A stretch of DNA of 64,000 nucleotides from Pedobacter ureilyticus. Lineage in GTDB: Bacteria; Bacteroidota; Bacteroidia; Sphingobacteriales; Sphingobacteriaceae. The notes below the pieces were generated by a model. The model ran no database searches and was not told where the DNA came from. It saw only the letters and a program-made list of their open reading frames with translations. Positions 43,123 through 52,345 of the stretch are shown in pieces (position 1 is the stretch's first letter; each line of letters begins with the position of its first letter). A program made the position numbers and the translations under genes. The stretch covers positions 62,001-126,000 of the forward strand of contig NZ_SSHJ01000004.1 of the NCBI RefSeq assembly GCF_005925345.1, given 5' to 3'.

Positions 43123-44130
43123 ATGAATTTTAACCTCTACTCTGCTGAAGACTTTGCAGCAAACGAATCTTTTATTGCCTACTATCTGCAGACGGATAGC
43201 GAGGCCGTTACTTTTTGGCAAAATTGGATTAGCCTGCATCCAGAAAAACTGGATGAAATTTACAAGGCAGAACTTTTATTGGCTAAACTGCATCTACAGC
43301 TTAGCGATATGGAATTAAATAGCGCATTTAAGAAGTTCGACGATTTTATTGATGGTAAAAAAGCTGAGCCAATAGCTAAACCTCGCTTTGCCAAAAAAAT
43401 ATTTAGTTATTCCCGAATTGCCATTGCCGCATCTTTACTCATCATATGCTCGGCAACCATTTATCTTTTTAACAAAACAACTTATAAAGAAGATACCCTT
43501 ACTTATTACAATGGCTACGGAAAAACAGCTATCATAGTCTTAGAAGATGGCACAAAAATATCATTAAATAGCAACAGTAGCCTAAAATATCCAAAACACT
43601 TTGGCAAACTAAAGCGAGAAGTTAGCCTAATAGGCGAAGGCTTTTTTGAAGTTGCAAAGGATAAAAAAAGACCCTTTACAGTAAAAACTGCCCAGCTACA
43701 AACCACTGTTTTGGGTACAAAATTTAATGTATCGGCCTATAAAAACGTTAAGCAAGTTACTGTAGCCTTGGTAGAGGGCAGCGTGGCGGTAGAGCTGGCA
43801 AACAAAAAGCAACAAACTATTTTAAAGCCTAACCAAATGGCTTGGCTTAGTGATGCAAGTAACCAAATCGAAACCACATCTTTCGACGCTAAAAAAATAA
43901 CCGCCTGGCAAACCGGCACCATCATTTTTGAGAATGCCTCTTTCGAAGACATAGCCATTAAACTCTACAATGCCTACGGTTTATCAATTATCAATAAAAC
44001 GGGCAATAGCGATTGGAAATATTCAGGAAATTTCACTAAAACCGATTACCTAAGCATTATCAAAAATATCTGTTTTGCTAAACGCATCAATTACGAAATC
44101 AACAACAAAACCATAACTCTAAAACCATAA
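43123..44130 (+). CDS. FecR-family anti-sigma factor
   Basis: A 335-aa inner-membrane protein: N-terminal sigma-binding cytoplasmic domain (about 1-90), one membrane helix (about 101-118, IAIAASLLIICSATIYLF), a periplasmic FecR domain (about 125-240, AIIVLEDGTKISLNSNSSLK, LGTKFNVSAYK) and a C-terminal DUF4974-type domain (about 265-335, ENASFEDIAIKLYNAYGL). It should hold the preceding sigma factor and release it when the STN domain of the SusC signals. It ends 1 bp before the SusC gene. Confidence 0.95.
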   Translation: MNFNLYSAEDFAANESFIAYYLQTDSEAVTFWQNWISLHPEKLDEIYKAELLLAKLHLQLSDMELNSAFKKFDDFIDGKKAEPIAKPRFAKKIFSYSRIAIAASLLIICSATIYLFNKTTYKEDTLTYYNGYGKTAIIVLEDGTKISLNSNSSLKYPKHFGKLKREVSLIGEGFFEVAKDKKRPFTVKTAQLQTTVLGTKFNVSAYKNVKQVTVALVEGSVAVELANKKQQTILKPNQMAWLSDASNQIETTSFDAKKITAWQTGTIIFENASFEDIAIKLYNAYGLSIINKTGNSDWKYSGNFTKTDYLSIIKNICFAKRINYEINNKTITLKP

Positions 44131-44131
44131 A

Positions 44132-47100
44132 ATGAAGAAAACTTACCTAAACAACTATTTACTGCTATTACTGCTGCTAAGCCTTAGCGCATTTACTGCA
44201 CTGGCGCAAAGCAACAGTAAAACAATTACCGTTAATACCAGCCAAAAGCCTTTAATTTCAGTTATTAAAGATATTGAAGCCCAAACTGGACTAACATTTA
44301 ACTACGACCGAAAAGAAGTAGATCTTTCGCAACTGGTTACCTTAAATATCAAAGACCAGCTACAAGATGTACTGGCACTATTAGCTACCAGAACCCATTT
44401 AGATTTTAGCATAGATGGTAACAATATCGCCATTAGAAAAGGAATTAAAAAAACTGCCCCGCAGGTTAAACTAATTACTGGCGTGGTTACCAGCCGACAA
44501 GATGGTTTGCCTATTGCTGGTGTAAATATCTTTAGAAAAGGTAGCCGACAAGGAACCATTAGCAACGCCAACGGAGAATTTACCTTACGCTTAATAGGCG
44601 ATAATATGGAAAAGGCTGTGTTGGAATTTGTATTTATAGGCATGTTAACCAAGGAGCTAGTGGTTGGCAAGCAAACGTTTTTTAAAGTAGAAATGGACAA
44701 TGACATTTTTGGGATGGATGAAGTGGTGGTAACCAGCTCGTACACCAAAGAAAAACGCAGAGAAGATGTAGTAGGCAGTATATCGCAACTTTCGAGCAAG
44801 CAATTACAAACCTACAGGCCTATCGAAAGTTTTGATAAATTGCTCGAAGGAATGATTGCAGGAGTTTACGTAGAAACTACTACAGAACTTAATACTCCCG
44901 TAAAAATTAACATTCGAGGCCAGGGTTCTTTACCTAATATTGGGGGAAGCCGAGGCACTTCTACGCAACCATTATATGTGATAGACGGCATACCCGCTTA
45001 CGAACAGCAACGCGGTAACGAGGCTTCGGTATTCAATGGCGAAGGTTACTTAAACCCACTTTCTAACGTTAATACAGAAGATATCAAAAGTATTTCGGTA
45101 CTTAAAGATGCCACCGCATCTTCTCTATATGGTGCAGATGCCGCAAACGGCGTAATTATCATTACCACCAAAGCGGGCGAGGCCGGAAAAACTAGGCTTA
45201 ACATAGGTTACGATACGGGTATTTCAAGGTTTATCAACGAGTTTAAATGGCTAAGCGGCCCGCAATATTACAGCTTACTGCGAGAAACTTACATTAACGG
45301 CGGTCGTTCGGTTACCGATGCTACACAACTCGCCGGAAGCAACGATATCAACACAGATTGGTTTGATTTAACCACTAGAACACCAGTGTATCAAAACCTA
45401 AACTTAGATGTTTCTGGAGGAACCGGAAAAACCACCTACCGAATTTCTGGTGGCTACAGAGATCAAAAGGCAAGCTCGTTAGGTAACGATTTACAAAAAG
45501 TATATCTCCGTTTAAGGGTAGATCAACAAGTAAACGACAAGCTTAGGATTGGCTTTAACTTAAGCCCTACTTATACTCAATCTAGCACTTTATCCGCTTA
45601 TGGAGGTGTTATTTTACCACCAAATATTGCGGCCGTTGCCGAAGATGGCACTTACCAAGATATACTTGGCGTACCAAACCCACTGGCCATCCTTACCCAA
45701 AACCAAAATAGCGACAAAGGTGTACAATTAATGGGTAACTTAAATGGCAGTTACAAAATTACCGACGAAATTGCCATTTCGGCCACCTTAGGCGCAGACA
45801 ATTACCAAAACAAACAAACCCAGTTTCTATCGGCACAAAATGCTACTGGAAGAAATGCCAATGGAAGGTTAACTATTTACGACCGTAATTACCTTAGCTA
45901 TACTGGCTTTATACAAGCTACGTATGATAAAACCTTTAACGAAGCACACACCCTAAATTTCTTGATCGGCACACAAGTTACCGATAAAAAAACCGACCTG
46001 CTGAGGGGTGGTGGTTCTGGTTTTAGTTTTGACAGGTACCGTGTACTCAACATGGCCGCCATCCAAACTTCGGCCTCCTCTACCAACTCCGATGCTACCA
46101 TTTCTTACTACTCGCAATTGGGTTACGATTTCAAGAAAAAATACTACGCCAACATTAACGGGCGTATAGACAAGTCATCCATTTTTGGAGGCGATAAACA
46201 AGTAGCCTTAAATGGTTCAATTGGTTTAGCTTGGGTAATTAGCAACGAAGATTTCCTTAAAAGCAACAAAGTAATTAACCACCTTAAATTAAGAACTACC
46301 TTTGGCTCTACCGGAAATTCGAGAATTGGCACTTACGCCGCCAGGGGATTATATAGTTTTGGTACGCAAAGCGGAAATGCTTATAATGGTAACGTATCGT
46401 CTTTTCCGGATGTAAGCAGCGCACCTAACCCAGATCTAGGCTGGGAGAAAAACTTTAAGTTTAATACTGCCCTAGATTTTACTTTATTTAACAAACTGCA
46501 AGTAACGGCAGAGTATTACAACAACACCATTGTAGATTTAATTTCTAGCGTTGCTGTGCCTTTAGAAACAGGTTTTGCCAATATTTCTGCCAACACAGGC
46601 AAAATGCGCAACCAAGGTTTCGAGTTAAGTATCAATACACCTGTAATTAGCAAAAAGAACTTTAACTGGTTTAGCTCTTTTAATTTAGGTAGCAACAAAA
46701 ACAAGATTACCTCATTTAACAATGGTTTTGCCTCGTTATATGCTACCGCTGTAGACGCCGCTGCCTTAAAAGTGGGCAATAGCACCTCGGCCATTTACGG
46801 TTACCAATGGGTGGGCGTTAATCCAGATAATGGAGCAGAAATGTTTTACGATAACAATGGTGCAATTAGAACCGCCGCAGAAATTAATACTCTACCAATT
46901 GGCAACACCGTAGTTTTAGGAGACCGACTACCTGATTTTCAAGGAGGTTTTATTAATACGTTTAATTTATACGATTTTAACTTTTCGTTCAATATCCTCT
47001 ATAGCTACGGCGCTGATGTATTTGTAAATTATGCAGACGAATCTGATGGCAGAAACCTACAGAATAGAAACCAAAGCGTAAACCTGATAGACCGTTGGCA

Positions 47101-47404
47101 AAAACCTGGCGACATTACAGACATTCCTAGGCTACTCATTACCCGCAGTATTGTGGCTAACTCATCTCGTTACCTATACGATGCCAGCCATTTAAAACTA
47201 GCCAACGTTACCTTGGGCTATACCCTACCTAAAAAGTTAGCTAACAGATTAACTCTAGATAGAGCCTACCTTTTTGCCAATGCAACCAACCTTTTTTATG
47301 TGTATAAAGATGCGGGAACCCAGGGCAGAAATGGCATAGCCGAAAGGAGATTTAGATTTCCAGAAACCTCGGCATTTACTTTTGGCGTTAAAATTGGCTT
47401 ATAA
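44132..47404 (+). CDS. SusC/RagA-type TonB-dependent outer-membrane transporter with STN domain
   Basis: A 1090-aa transporter. Signal peptide (about 1-26, ending ALAQS), STN signalling domain (about 30-105, ISVIKDIEAQTGLTFNYDRK), carboxypeptidase-like domain (about 112-195), TonB box and plug (about 200-340, DEVVVTSSYTKEKR, DVVGSISQLSSKQLQ), then a barrel to the C-terminus. The STN domain makes it the signalling type that talks to the adjacent FecR. Next to a SusD gene as usual. The substrate is not predictable; it may be a glycan or other ligand, and the presence of a peroxidase downstream is unusual. Confidence 0.97.
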   Translation: MKKTYLNNYLLLLLLLSLSAFTALAQSNSKTITVNTSQKPLISVIKDIEAQTGLTFNYDRKEVDLSQLVTLNIKDQLQDVLALLATRTHLDFSIDGNNIAIRKGIKKTAPQVKLITGVVTSRQDGLPIAGVNIFRKGSRQGTISNANGEFTLRLIGDNMEKAVLEFVFIGMLTKELVVGKQTFFKVEMDNDIFGMDEVVVTSSYTKEKRREDVVGSISQLSSKQLQTYRPIESFDKLLEGMIAGVYVETTTELNTPVKINIRGQGSLPNIGGSRGTSTQPLYVIDGIPAYEQQRGNEASVFNGEGYLNPLSNVNTEDIKSISVLKDATASSLYGADAANGVIIITTKAGEAGKTRLNIGYDTGISRFINEFKWLSGPQYYSLLRETYINGGRSVTDATQLAGSNDINTDWFDLTTRTPVYQNLNLDVSGGTGKTTYRISGGYRDQKASSLGNDLQKVYLRLRVDQQVNDKLRIGFNLSPTYTQSSTLSAYGGVILPPNIAAVAEDGTYQDILGVPNPLAILTQNQNSDKGVQLMGNLNGSYKITDEIAISATLGADNYQNKQTQFLSAQNATGRNANGRLTIYDRNYLSYTGFIQATYDKTFNEAHTLNFLIGTQVTDKKTDLLRGGGSGFSFDRYRVLNMAAIQTSASSTNSDATISYYSQLGYDFKKKYYANINGRIDKSSIFGGDKQVALNGSIGLAWVISNEDFLKSNKVINHLKLRTTFGSTGNSRIGTYAARGLYSFGTQSGNAYNGNVSSFPDVSSAPNPDLGWEKNFKFNTALDFTLFNKLQVTAEYYNNTIVDLISSVAVPLETGFANISANTGKMRNQGFELSINTPVISKKNFNWFSSFNLGSNKNKITSFNNGFASLYATAVDAAALKVGNSTSAIYGYQWVGVNPDNGAEMFYDNNGAIRTAAEINTLPIGNTVVLGDRLPDFQGGFINTFNLYDFNFSFNILYSYGADVFVNYADESDGRNLQNRNQSVNLIDRWQKPGDITDIPRLLITRSIVANSSRYLYDASHLKLANVTLGYTLPKKLANRLTLDRAYLFANATNLFYVYKDAGTQGRNGIAERRFRFPETSAFTFGVKIGL

Positions 47405-47445
47405 TTATCATGATAAAATCAATCGCATTCAATAAATCAAATACG

Positions 47446-48879
47446 ATGAAAAAATATTATATACTTCTTTTTGTAGCACTAGCGGCATTTAGCTCTTGCG
47501 AAAAGCTACTGGATAAAGAACCTACAGATAAATTATCTATAGAAGACCTTTTCTTAGATGTACAAGGCGCGAAATCTGCTTTGGCGGGTTCTTACAAAGC
47601 TTTGCTAGACGAAGAGCACTACAACAAAAATACCATGGTTTACCCAGAAATATTAGCTGGTAACATTAAGTTTAGCAAAAACACCAACCTTAGGCTCGAA
47701 GATGTTTACGAAGCTACCGTAGACGCACAAGAATCGAGCCTTAATGCCACCTACTCGGCGTTATATAGCGAGCTAAACAACGTTAATAATGTAATTAAAT
47801 ACACGCCTTCTGCGGCTGGCGCTGCTACAGAAAAAGCAAAAATTGTAGCCGAAGCTAAAGCCATTAGAGCACTCATACATTTTGATTTGGTAAGGATTTT
47901 CGCCCGTCCATTTAATTTTACCGCAAACGGTTCGCATTTGGGCATTCCGCTAATTTTAAACCCGCAGCTGTACTCAGACCCTGCACCAAGCAGAGCTACC
48001 GTTGCACAAACCTACAATGCCATTGTTACAGATTTAACTGAAGCCATAGCCGCTTTTGACGATACCAATGTTGGCGTACTAAATGGTGGTACCAAGCAAA
48101 ACTATTTTACCAAAGCATCGGCCACAGCCTTATTAGCGAAAGTATATTTGTACCAAAATAATTGGGATAAAGCCTTTGAACTGGCAGATGAGCTAATTAA
48201 AAGCAAACAGTACACACTACTTACCAATGCCAACTATGTTGCCAGCTGGACCGGCCGTGTACCTTCAAGCGAATCGATTTTTGAATTGGCTATAGAAACT
48301 GTTTTTAGCGGCACTAGCTTAGGCGCTTATTACGAGAGCACCAACCTTTCCTCGTACAGAATGTACGCCGCAACTTTAGATTTAACTGGTTTATACAGTG
48401 CAACCGATATTAGAAATACCAGCACCATGTTTAACAGGGTTGATATTAGCGGGGTAAACTACGCCTTCACAAAAAAATATCAAGGTGGTGGCACTTTAGC
48501 TACACCTATAAAAATATTGCGCCTATCCGAACTGCATTTAATTAGAGCAGAAGCTGCCGTAGAAAAAACCTCACCAGATTTTACCATAGCCAATGCCGAT
48601 TTAAACCTAATTAGACAACGTGCAGATGCCAGTGCAGCTACACTAAATTTAACTACTAAAGATGCGGTAATTGATGCTGTACTTTTAGAAAGAAGAAAAG
48701 AATTGGCATTTGAAGGCAATTTGTTATTCGACTTAATGCGCCGTAAAAAAGACATTAACAGAGCAGATGTTACACCAGTAGTTAAAAATTTATTGACTAA
48801 CGACGACAGGCTGATTATGCCATTTCCTGCCAATACCATTAACGCTAACCGAAACATGAAACAAAACCCTGGCTATTAA
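47446..48879 (+). CDS. SusD/RagB-type surface lipoprotein
   Basis: A 477-aa lipoprotein: signal peptide with AFSSC (Cys about residue 19), TPR-like helical SusD fold with FLDVQGAKSALAGSYKALLD near the start and ERRKELAFEGNLLFDLMRRK near the end, the SusD C-terminal pattern. It should sit as lid on the preceding SusC. I start at 47446 (MKKYYILLFVALAAFSSCEK); the in-frame 47410 start adds 12 residues ahead of the signal. Confidence 0.95.
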   Translation: MKKYYILLFVALAAFSSCEKLLDKEPTDKLSIEDLFLDVQGAKSALAGSYKALLDEEHYNKNTMVYPEILAGNIKFSKNTNLRLEDVYEATVDAQESSLNATYSALYSELNNVNNVIKYTPSAAGAATEKAKIVAEAKAIRALIHFDLVRIFARPFNFTANGSHLGIPLILNPQLYSDPAPSRATVAQTYNAIVTDLTEAIAAFDDTNVGVLNGGTKQNYFTKASATALLAKVYLYQNNWDKAFELADELIKSKQYTLLTNANYVASWTGRVPSSESIFELAIETVFSGTSLGAYYESTNLSSYRMYAATLDLTGLYSATDIRNTSTMFNRVDISGVNYAFTKKYQGGGTLATPIKILRLSELHLIRAEAAVEKTSPDFTIANADLNLIRQRADASAATLNLTTKDAVIDAVLLERRKELAFEGNLLFDLMRRKKDINRADVTPVVKNLLTNDDRLIMPFPANTINANRNMKQNPGY

Positions 48880-48890
48880 TTCTAAACGAC

Positions 48891-49505
48891 ATGAAAAATA
48901 TTTTCTCCATACTTATTAGTCTAATTATTTTAAGTGGCTGTAAGAAAGATGAACCTGCCGCCAAAGCAGATTTATATCCAGATCAACCTGTTGCCACTGC
49001 CTCATCTTCGGCTATTGCAGTTTTTCATCAGTCAACAGCTTATTATCAAATGTATGTTTATAGGCAAGATCCTGTCACGGGTATTTGGGGCAGAAGAATT
49101 GGCTCTCATTTTTCTACTATTTCTAGCAGCGACCCCAGTTTTATTGGTTTTACTAACCCTTACGTAGCAGATAGCGGCGTGCCTTTGTTTGATATGGTAC
49201 AACTATATTCGGCCTACACGGGTACTACGGCTATTAAAACCGTAGGCATTAACGTAGACCAAGTTTTGCAGTTTTTCCCCGATTATGAAGGCGCAAAAAC
49301 GGGCATCGTAAAAGTCAAAACTCAAGACGTTACCCTAAAAAAATCAACCGCGGGACAAACCATTACCATTGGCATAAGCGGCAGCGGAACCTACGACGAA
49401 ACTTCCAAAGTGATTGACTTAAAAGTTACTTTTAATGAAACCGCCATCGGTGGCAGCAGCCGAACTTTCCAATACAAATTAAGCCCTACCGCACTTACCT
49501 TATAA
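48891..49505 (+). CDS. Lipoprotein of the SusCD operon
   Basis: A 204-aa protein with lipoprotein signal (about 1-17, LILSGCKKDE). The rest is beta-rich; no named domain recognised. Its position 11 bp after SusD in the same operon suggests a surface glycan- or ligand-binding accessory. Four genes downstream of the sigma factor share this transcript. Confidence 0.8.
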   Translation: MKNIFSILISLIILSGCKKDEPAAKADLYPDQPVATASSSAIAVFHQSTAYYQMYVYRQDPVTGIWGRRIGSHFSTISSSDPSFIGFTNPYVADSGVPLFDMVQLYSAYTGTTAIKTVGINVDQVLQFFPDYEGAKTGIVKVKTQDVTLKKSTAGQTITIGISGSGTYDETSKVIDLKVTFNETAIGGSSRTFQYKLSPTALTL

Positions 49506-49515
49506 TTTTCGAAAA

Positions 49516-50646
49516 ATGAAAAGATTAATGATACTCGCCACTATTTTGGTTGTATTTGTAGGCAGCTCTGCCTTTTTGCAGGAGAAAGCCTACACTATAG
49601 CACAACTGAGGGAACTTTACAGTGGCGACCCTACCAAGTGGCCAAAACCCACACTACATGACGAGGCAAAACCTGGTTTTAAAGACATTGGCTACTTGGG
49701 CAGGCCAACTTACCCTGCCAATAATCCATTTAGTGAAGAGAAGCAAAAGTTGGGAAAAATCTTATTTTTTGACCCACGATTATCTGTTTCTGGACAAATT
49801 GCCTGCGCCTCGTGCCACGACCCCGAACTGGGCTGGGGCGATGGCAGACGTGTAGCTTACGGGCACAGTAGACAAACAGGCAAACGTAACGCAATGACCT
49901 TAATTAACGTTGCTTTTTATGAAAAGTTTTTTTGGGATGGCAGAGCCGGAAGTTTAGAAGAACAAGCGAAATTTCCGGTACAAGACCACGTAGAAATGGC
50001 TACCGATTTAACCATTATGGTTAAAAATGTAGCAGCAGTTGCTGGGTATAAGCCTTTATTTGCACAAGCTTTTGGTAGCGAAGAAATCACTCTTGATAAA
50101 ATACAAAAAGCCATCGCTACTTTTGAGCGGAGCATTGTAAGCACCAACAGCCGTTTCGATTCTTTTGTAAAAGGCAACAGCAAAATGCTAAAAGATGACG
50201 AAGTGATGGGCCTACATTTGTTCCGTACCAAAGCGGGATGTATCAACTGCCATAACACGCCACTATTTAGCGACAATAAGTTTCACAATGATGGTCAGGC
50301 CTTGTTGGGTAGCCGCATGGAAGACAGGGGAAAGTATAATCTTACCAAAAACTTAAAAGACATTGGCTCGTTTAAAACACCATCGTTACGCGAAACCAAC
50401 ATTACTGGCCCCTGGATGCACCATGGCAATTTCCCTTCGTTAAAAGATGTGATAGAGTTTTACAATTTAGGCAACCCTATCAGTTATCAAAGAGCACACG
50501 TCATTCCAGATTCGTTAAAAAATCCAAAATCGGCAATGTTAAAAAAATTAAACTTAACTTTAACCGAACAACAGCAACTAGAGGCTTTTTTAAAATCGAT
50601 AAGCACGCAAGTGCAAAAAATTATGCCACCTAAATTGCCAGAATAA
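49516..50646 (+). CDS. Di-heme cytochrome c peroxidase / MauG-type protein
   Basis: A 376-aa exported protein with signal peptide (about 1-20). Two heme c sites: CASCHDPELGWGD (about residue 96) and CINCHNTPLFSD (about 239), the CCP_MauG arrangement of two domains. The C-terminal Met/His ligands expected for the high-potential heme are in MHHGNFPSLKDVIEFYNLG. It should reduce H2O2 or oxidise a protein or small molecule in the periplasm. It lies 10 bp after the lipoprotein gene. Confidence 0.92.
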   Translation: MKRLMILATILVVFVGSSAFLQEKAYTIAQLRELYSGDPTKWPKPTLHDEAKPGFKDIGYLGRPTYPANNPFSEEKQKLGKILFFDPRLSVSGQIACASCHDPELGWGDGRRVAYGHSRQTGKRNAMTLINVAFYEKFFWDGRAGSLEEQAKFPVQDHVEMATDLTIMVKNVAAVAGYKPLFAQAFGSEEITLDKIQKAIATFERSIVSTNSRFDSFVKGNSKMLKDDEVMGLHLFRTKAGCINCHNTPLFSDNKFHNDGQALLGSRMEDRGKYNLTKNLKDIGSFKTPSLRETNITGPWMHHGNFPSLKDVIEFYNLGNPISYQRAHVIPDSLKNPKSAMLKKLNLTLTEQQQLEAFLKSISTQVQKIMPPKLPE

Positions 50647-50658
50647 AAAACGCTTTAT

Positions 50659-50784
50659 ATGGATCTTTTAATACCAGAAACAGGCTTACTCATTTGGAGT
50701 ATACTATGCCTAGTCTTCATTAGCTTAACTTTTTACATCATGATACTCTTAGTTAAGTTATTACGAAAAAAGCTAAGAGAATAA
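50659..50784 (+). CDS. 41-aa single-pass membrane peptide
   Basis: An ATG 12 bp after the peroxidase stop opens a 41-codon frame: MDLLIPETGLLIWSILCLVF (one hydrophobic helix, about residues 10-33) and a basic end LLRKKLRE. It ends just before a strong terminator, so it is the last gene of the operon. Codon content looks coding, and its position argues for a real gene, but no homologue is recognised. Confidence 0.6.
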   Translation: MDLLIPETGLLIWSILCLVFISLTFYIMILLVKLLRKKLRE

Positions 50785-50788
50785 TCTT

Positions 50789-50833
50789 CGTAACAAAAAA
50801 GCATGGATTTAAACTCCATGCTTTTTTGTTACG
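50789..50833. terminator. Strong bidirectional terminator
   Basis: Perfect 19-bp stem (50789-50807 with 50815-50833), core AAAAAAGCATGGA/TCCATGCTTTTTT, with 7-nt loop. It ends the plus-strand ECF-SusCD-peroxidase operon and the minus-strand metF end. Confidence 0.9.
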
Positions 50834-50897
50834 TCATAAGAGAAGGAACAACGGCCTGATCGGAAATTCGGAGAAATAATCCTTGTTTTAAAATTAC

Positions 50898-51851
50898 CTA
50901 AAAAACTGCTTTAGCAATTTCCTTCGTTTGATCTGGTTTGCCCATGGTATAAAAATGCAGTACAGGCGCTCCAAATTCTATGAGTTCTCTGCACTGTTTA
51001 ATCATTGCTTGCGTACCAATTTCCTTGGCTTCTGCATTGTTTTTAGCTGTGGATAGCGCCTCGGTTAATTCATCGGGTAAATCGATGTGGAAGATTTTAG
51101 GCAAAGCGTTTACTTGGCCCAAAGTGCTAATAGGCTTTAAGCCCGGAATAATCGGCACGTTAATTCCGTTCTCCCTACATTTCTTTACAAATTCGAAATA
51201 CTTTTGATTATCGAAAAACATCTGTGTCACGATAAATTCAGCGCCCAAATCTACTTTTTGTTTCAAATATTTAAAGTCTGTATTTAAGTTCGGTGCCTCG
51301 AAATGTTTCTCCGGATATCCGGCAACGCCAATGCAAAAATCACTTTTAAAAGTCTCTACATCTTCGTGTAAAAACTTGCCCTCATTATGGTTCTTTATAT
51401 GCGATATCAAATCTGTAGCATAAGCATGGCCGCCCGGCGTAGGTACAAAAGAACTATCCGCTTTGCGTGCATCGCCTCTTAAAGCCAATACGTTATCAAT
51501 ACCTAAAAACTGTAAATCAATTAATGCATTCTCAGTTTCTTCTTTGGTAAAACCACCACAAATTAAGTGTGGTACCGCATCTATTTTATATTTATGAATG
51601 ATAGCTGCACAAATGGCAATAGTACCTGGGCGTTTACGGTAAGAAACCTTTTGCAATAAACCATTTGGATGTTCTTTGTAGATATAATCTTCCCTTAATG
51701 AGGTTACATCTATAAAAGGAGGTTCAAACTCCAATAGCGGCTCTATTCCATTATATATCCAATCAATACCCTGTCCTTTTATTGGTGGCAAAAGTTCGAA
51801 TGAGAATAAGGTTTTACCCTTTGCGTTTTTGATGTGTTCTGTAATCTTCAT
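50898..51851 (-). CDS. metF: 5,10-methylenetetrahydrofolate reductase
   Basis: A 317-aa FAD-dependent TIM-barrel enzyme giving 5-methyl-THF for MetH. The N-terminal TLFSFELLPPIKGQGIDWIY, ALRGDARKADSSF and YFEFVKKCRENG regions are family-typical; length is as expected. Last gene of the metH-S23-metF run, 43 bp after the S23 gene, so it should be under the SAM riboswitch. Confidence 0.95.
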   Translation of the reverse strand: MKITEHIKNAKGKTLFSFELLPPIKGQGIDWIYNGIEPLLEFEPPFIDVTSLREDYIYKEHPNGLLQKVSYRKRPGTIAICAAIIHKYKIDAVPHLICGGFTKEETENALIDLQFLGIDNVLALRGDARKADSSFVPTPGGHAYATDLISHIKNHNEGKFLHEDVETFKSDFCIGVAGYPEKHFEAPNLNTDFKYLKQKVDLGAEFIVTQMFFDNQKYFEFVKKCRENGINVPIIPGLKPISTLGQVNALPKIFHIDLPDELTEALSTAKNNAEAKEIGTQAMIKQCRELIEFGAPVLHFYTMGKPDQTKEIAKAVF

Positions 51852-51854
51852 TTT

Positions 51855-52333
51855 GAGTTACGTGTTACGAGTTCAAGGTTATGGGTTTAGGTGCTTATTT
51901 AACTAGCTGTTGATAATACTTGATGAACCCGTTTAATAATTTTCTTGTAGTTTCTATTTTTTGTAAAACTGATTTTAAGGTCGTTTCATTGATATAATTT
52001 TGGTCAAATGAAATATAAAGTTGAGTTTCTAACTCATAAATGGAACCTCTAGCGACGAAGAAAAATTGGATGCTATCTTTTGGATGATTTCTACCACATC
52101 CTTCTGCAATATTTGATGGGACTGACACAGCACATCTTCTCATCTGACTAACTAATCCAAATAATTCGTCTTTTGGAAATCCTTTAGTCGCATTATAGAT
52201 ATCATTCGCTAAGAGTCTAGCCTCTTTCCAAACATCTAAATCTACATATGCTTTTTTATCATTCTCCATTTTATTTCATTACATATTTTTCTATGCGACC
52301 AAGTTATACATTTGACCTCAAAACACGTAACCC
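51855..52333. repeat. Complementary arms flanking the S23 gene
   Basis: GAGTTACGTGTTACGAG (51855-51871) and CTCAAAACACGTAACCC (52317-52333) are complementary at 14 of 17 positions, with a perfect 10-bp centre (GTTACGTGTT). They lie on either side of the S23 gene. Confidence 0.6.
51895..52269 (-). CDS. S23 four-helix-bundle protein
   Basis: A 124-aa protein of the 23S rRNA-intervening-sequence (S23) family: LDVWKEARLLANDIYNATKG, LVSQMRRCAVSVPSNIAEGC, GSIYELETQLYIS and the C-terminal helix. Relatives are coded inside intervening sequences of split 23S rRNA and form pentamers; the role is unsettled. Here it is inserted between metH and metF in an mRNA operon, with complementary sequences outside it. 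It is not expected to take part in methionine synthesis. Confidence 0.9.
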   Translation of the reverse strand: MENDKKAYVDLDVWKEARLLANDIYNATKGFPKDELFGLVSQMRRCAVSVPSNIAEGCGRNHPKDSIQFFFVARGSIYELETQLYISFDQNYINETTLKSVLQKIETTRKLLNGFIKYYQQLVK

Positions 52334-52345
52334 GCAACCCACAAC

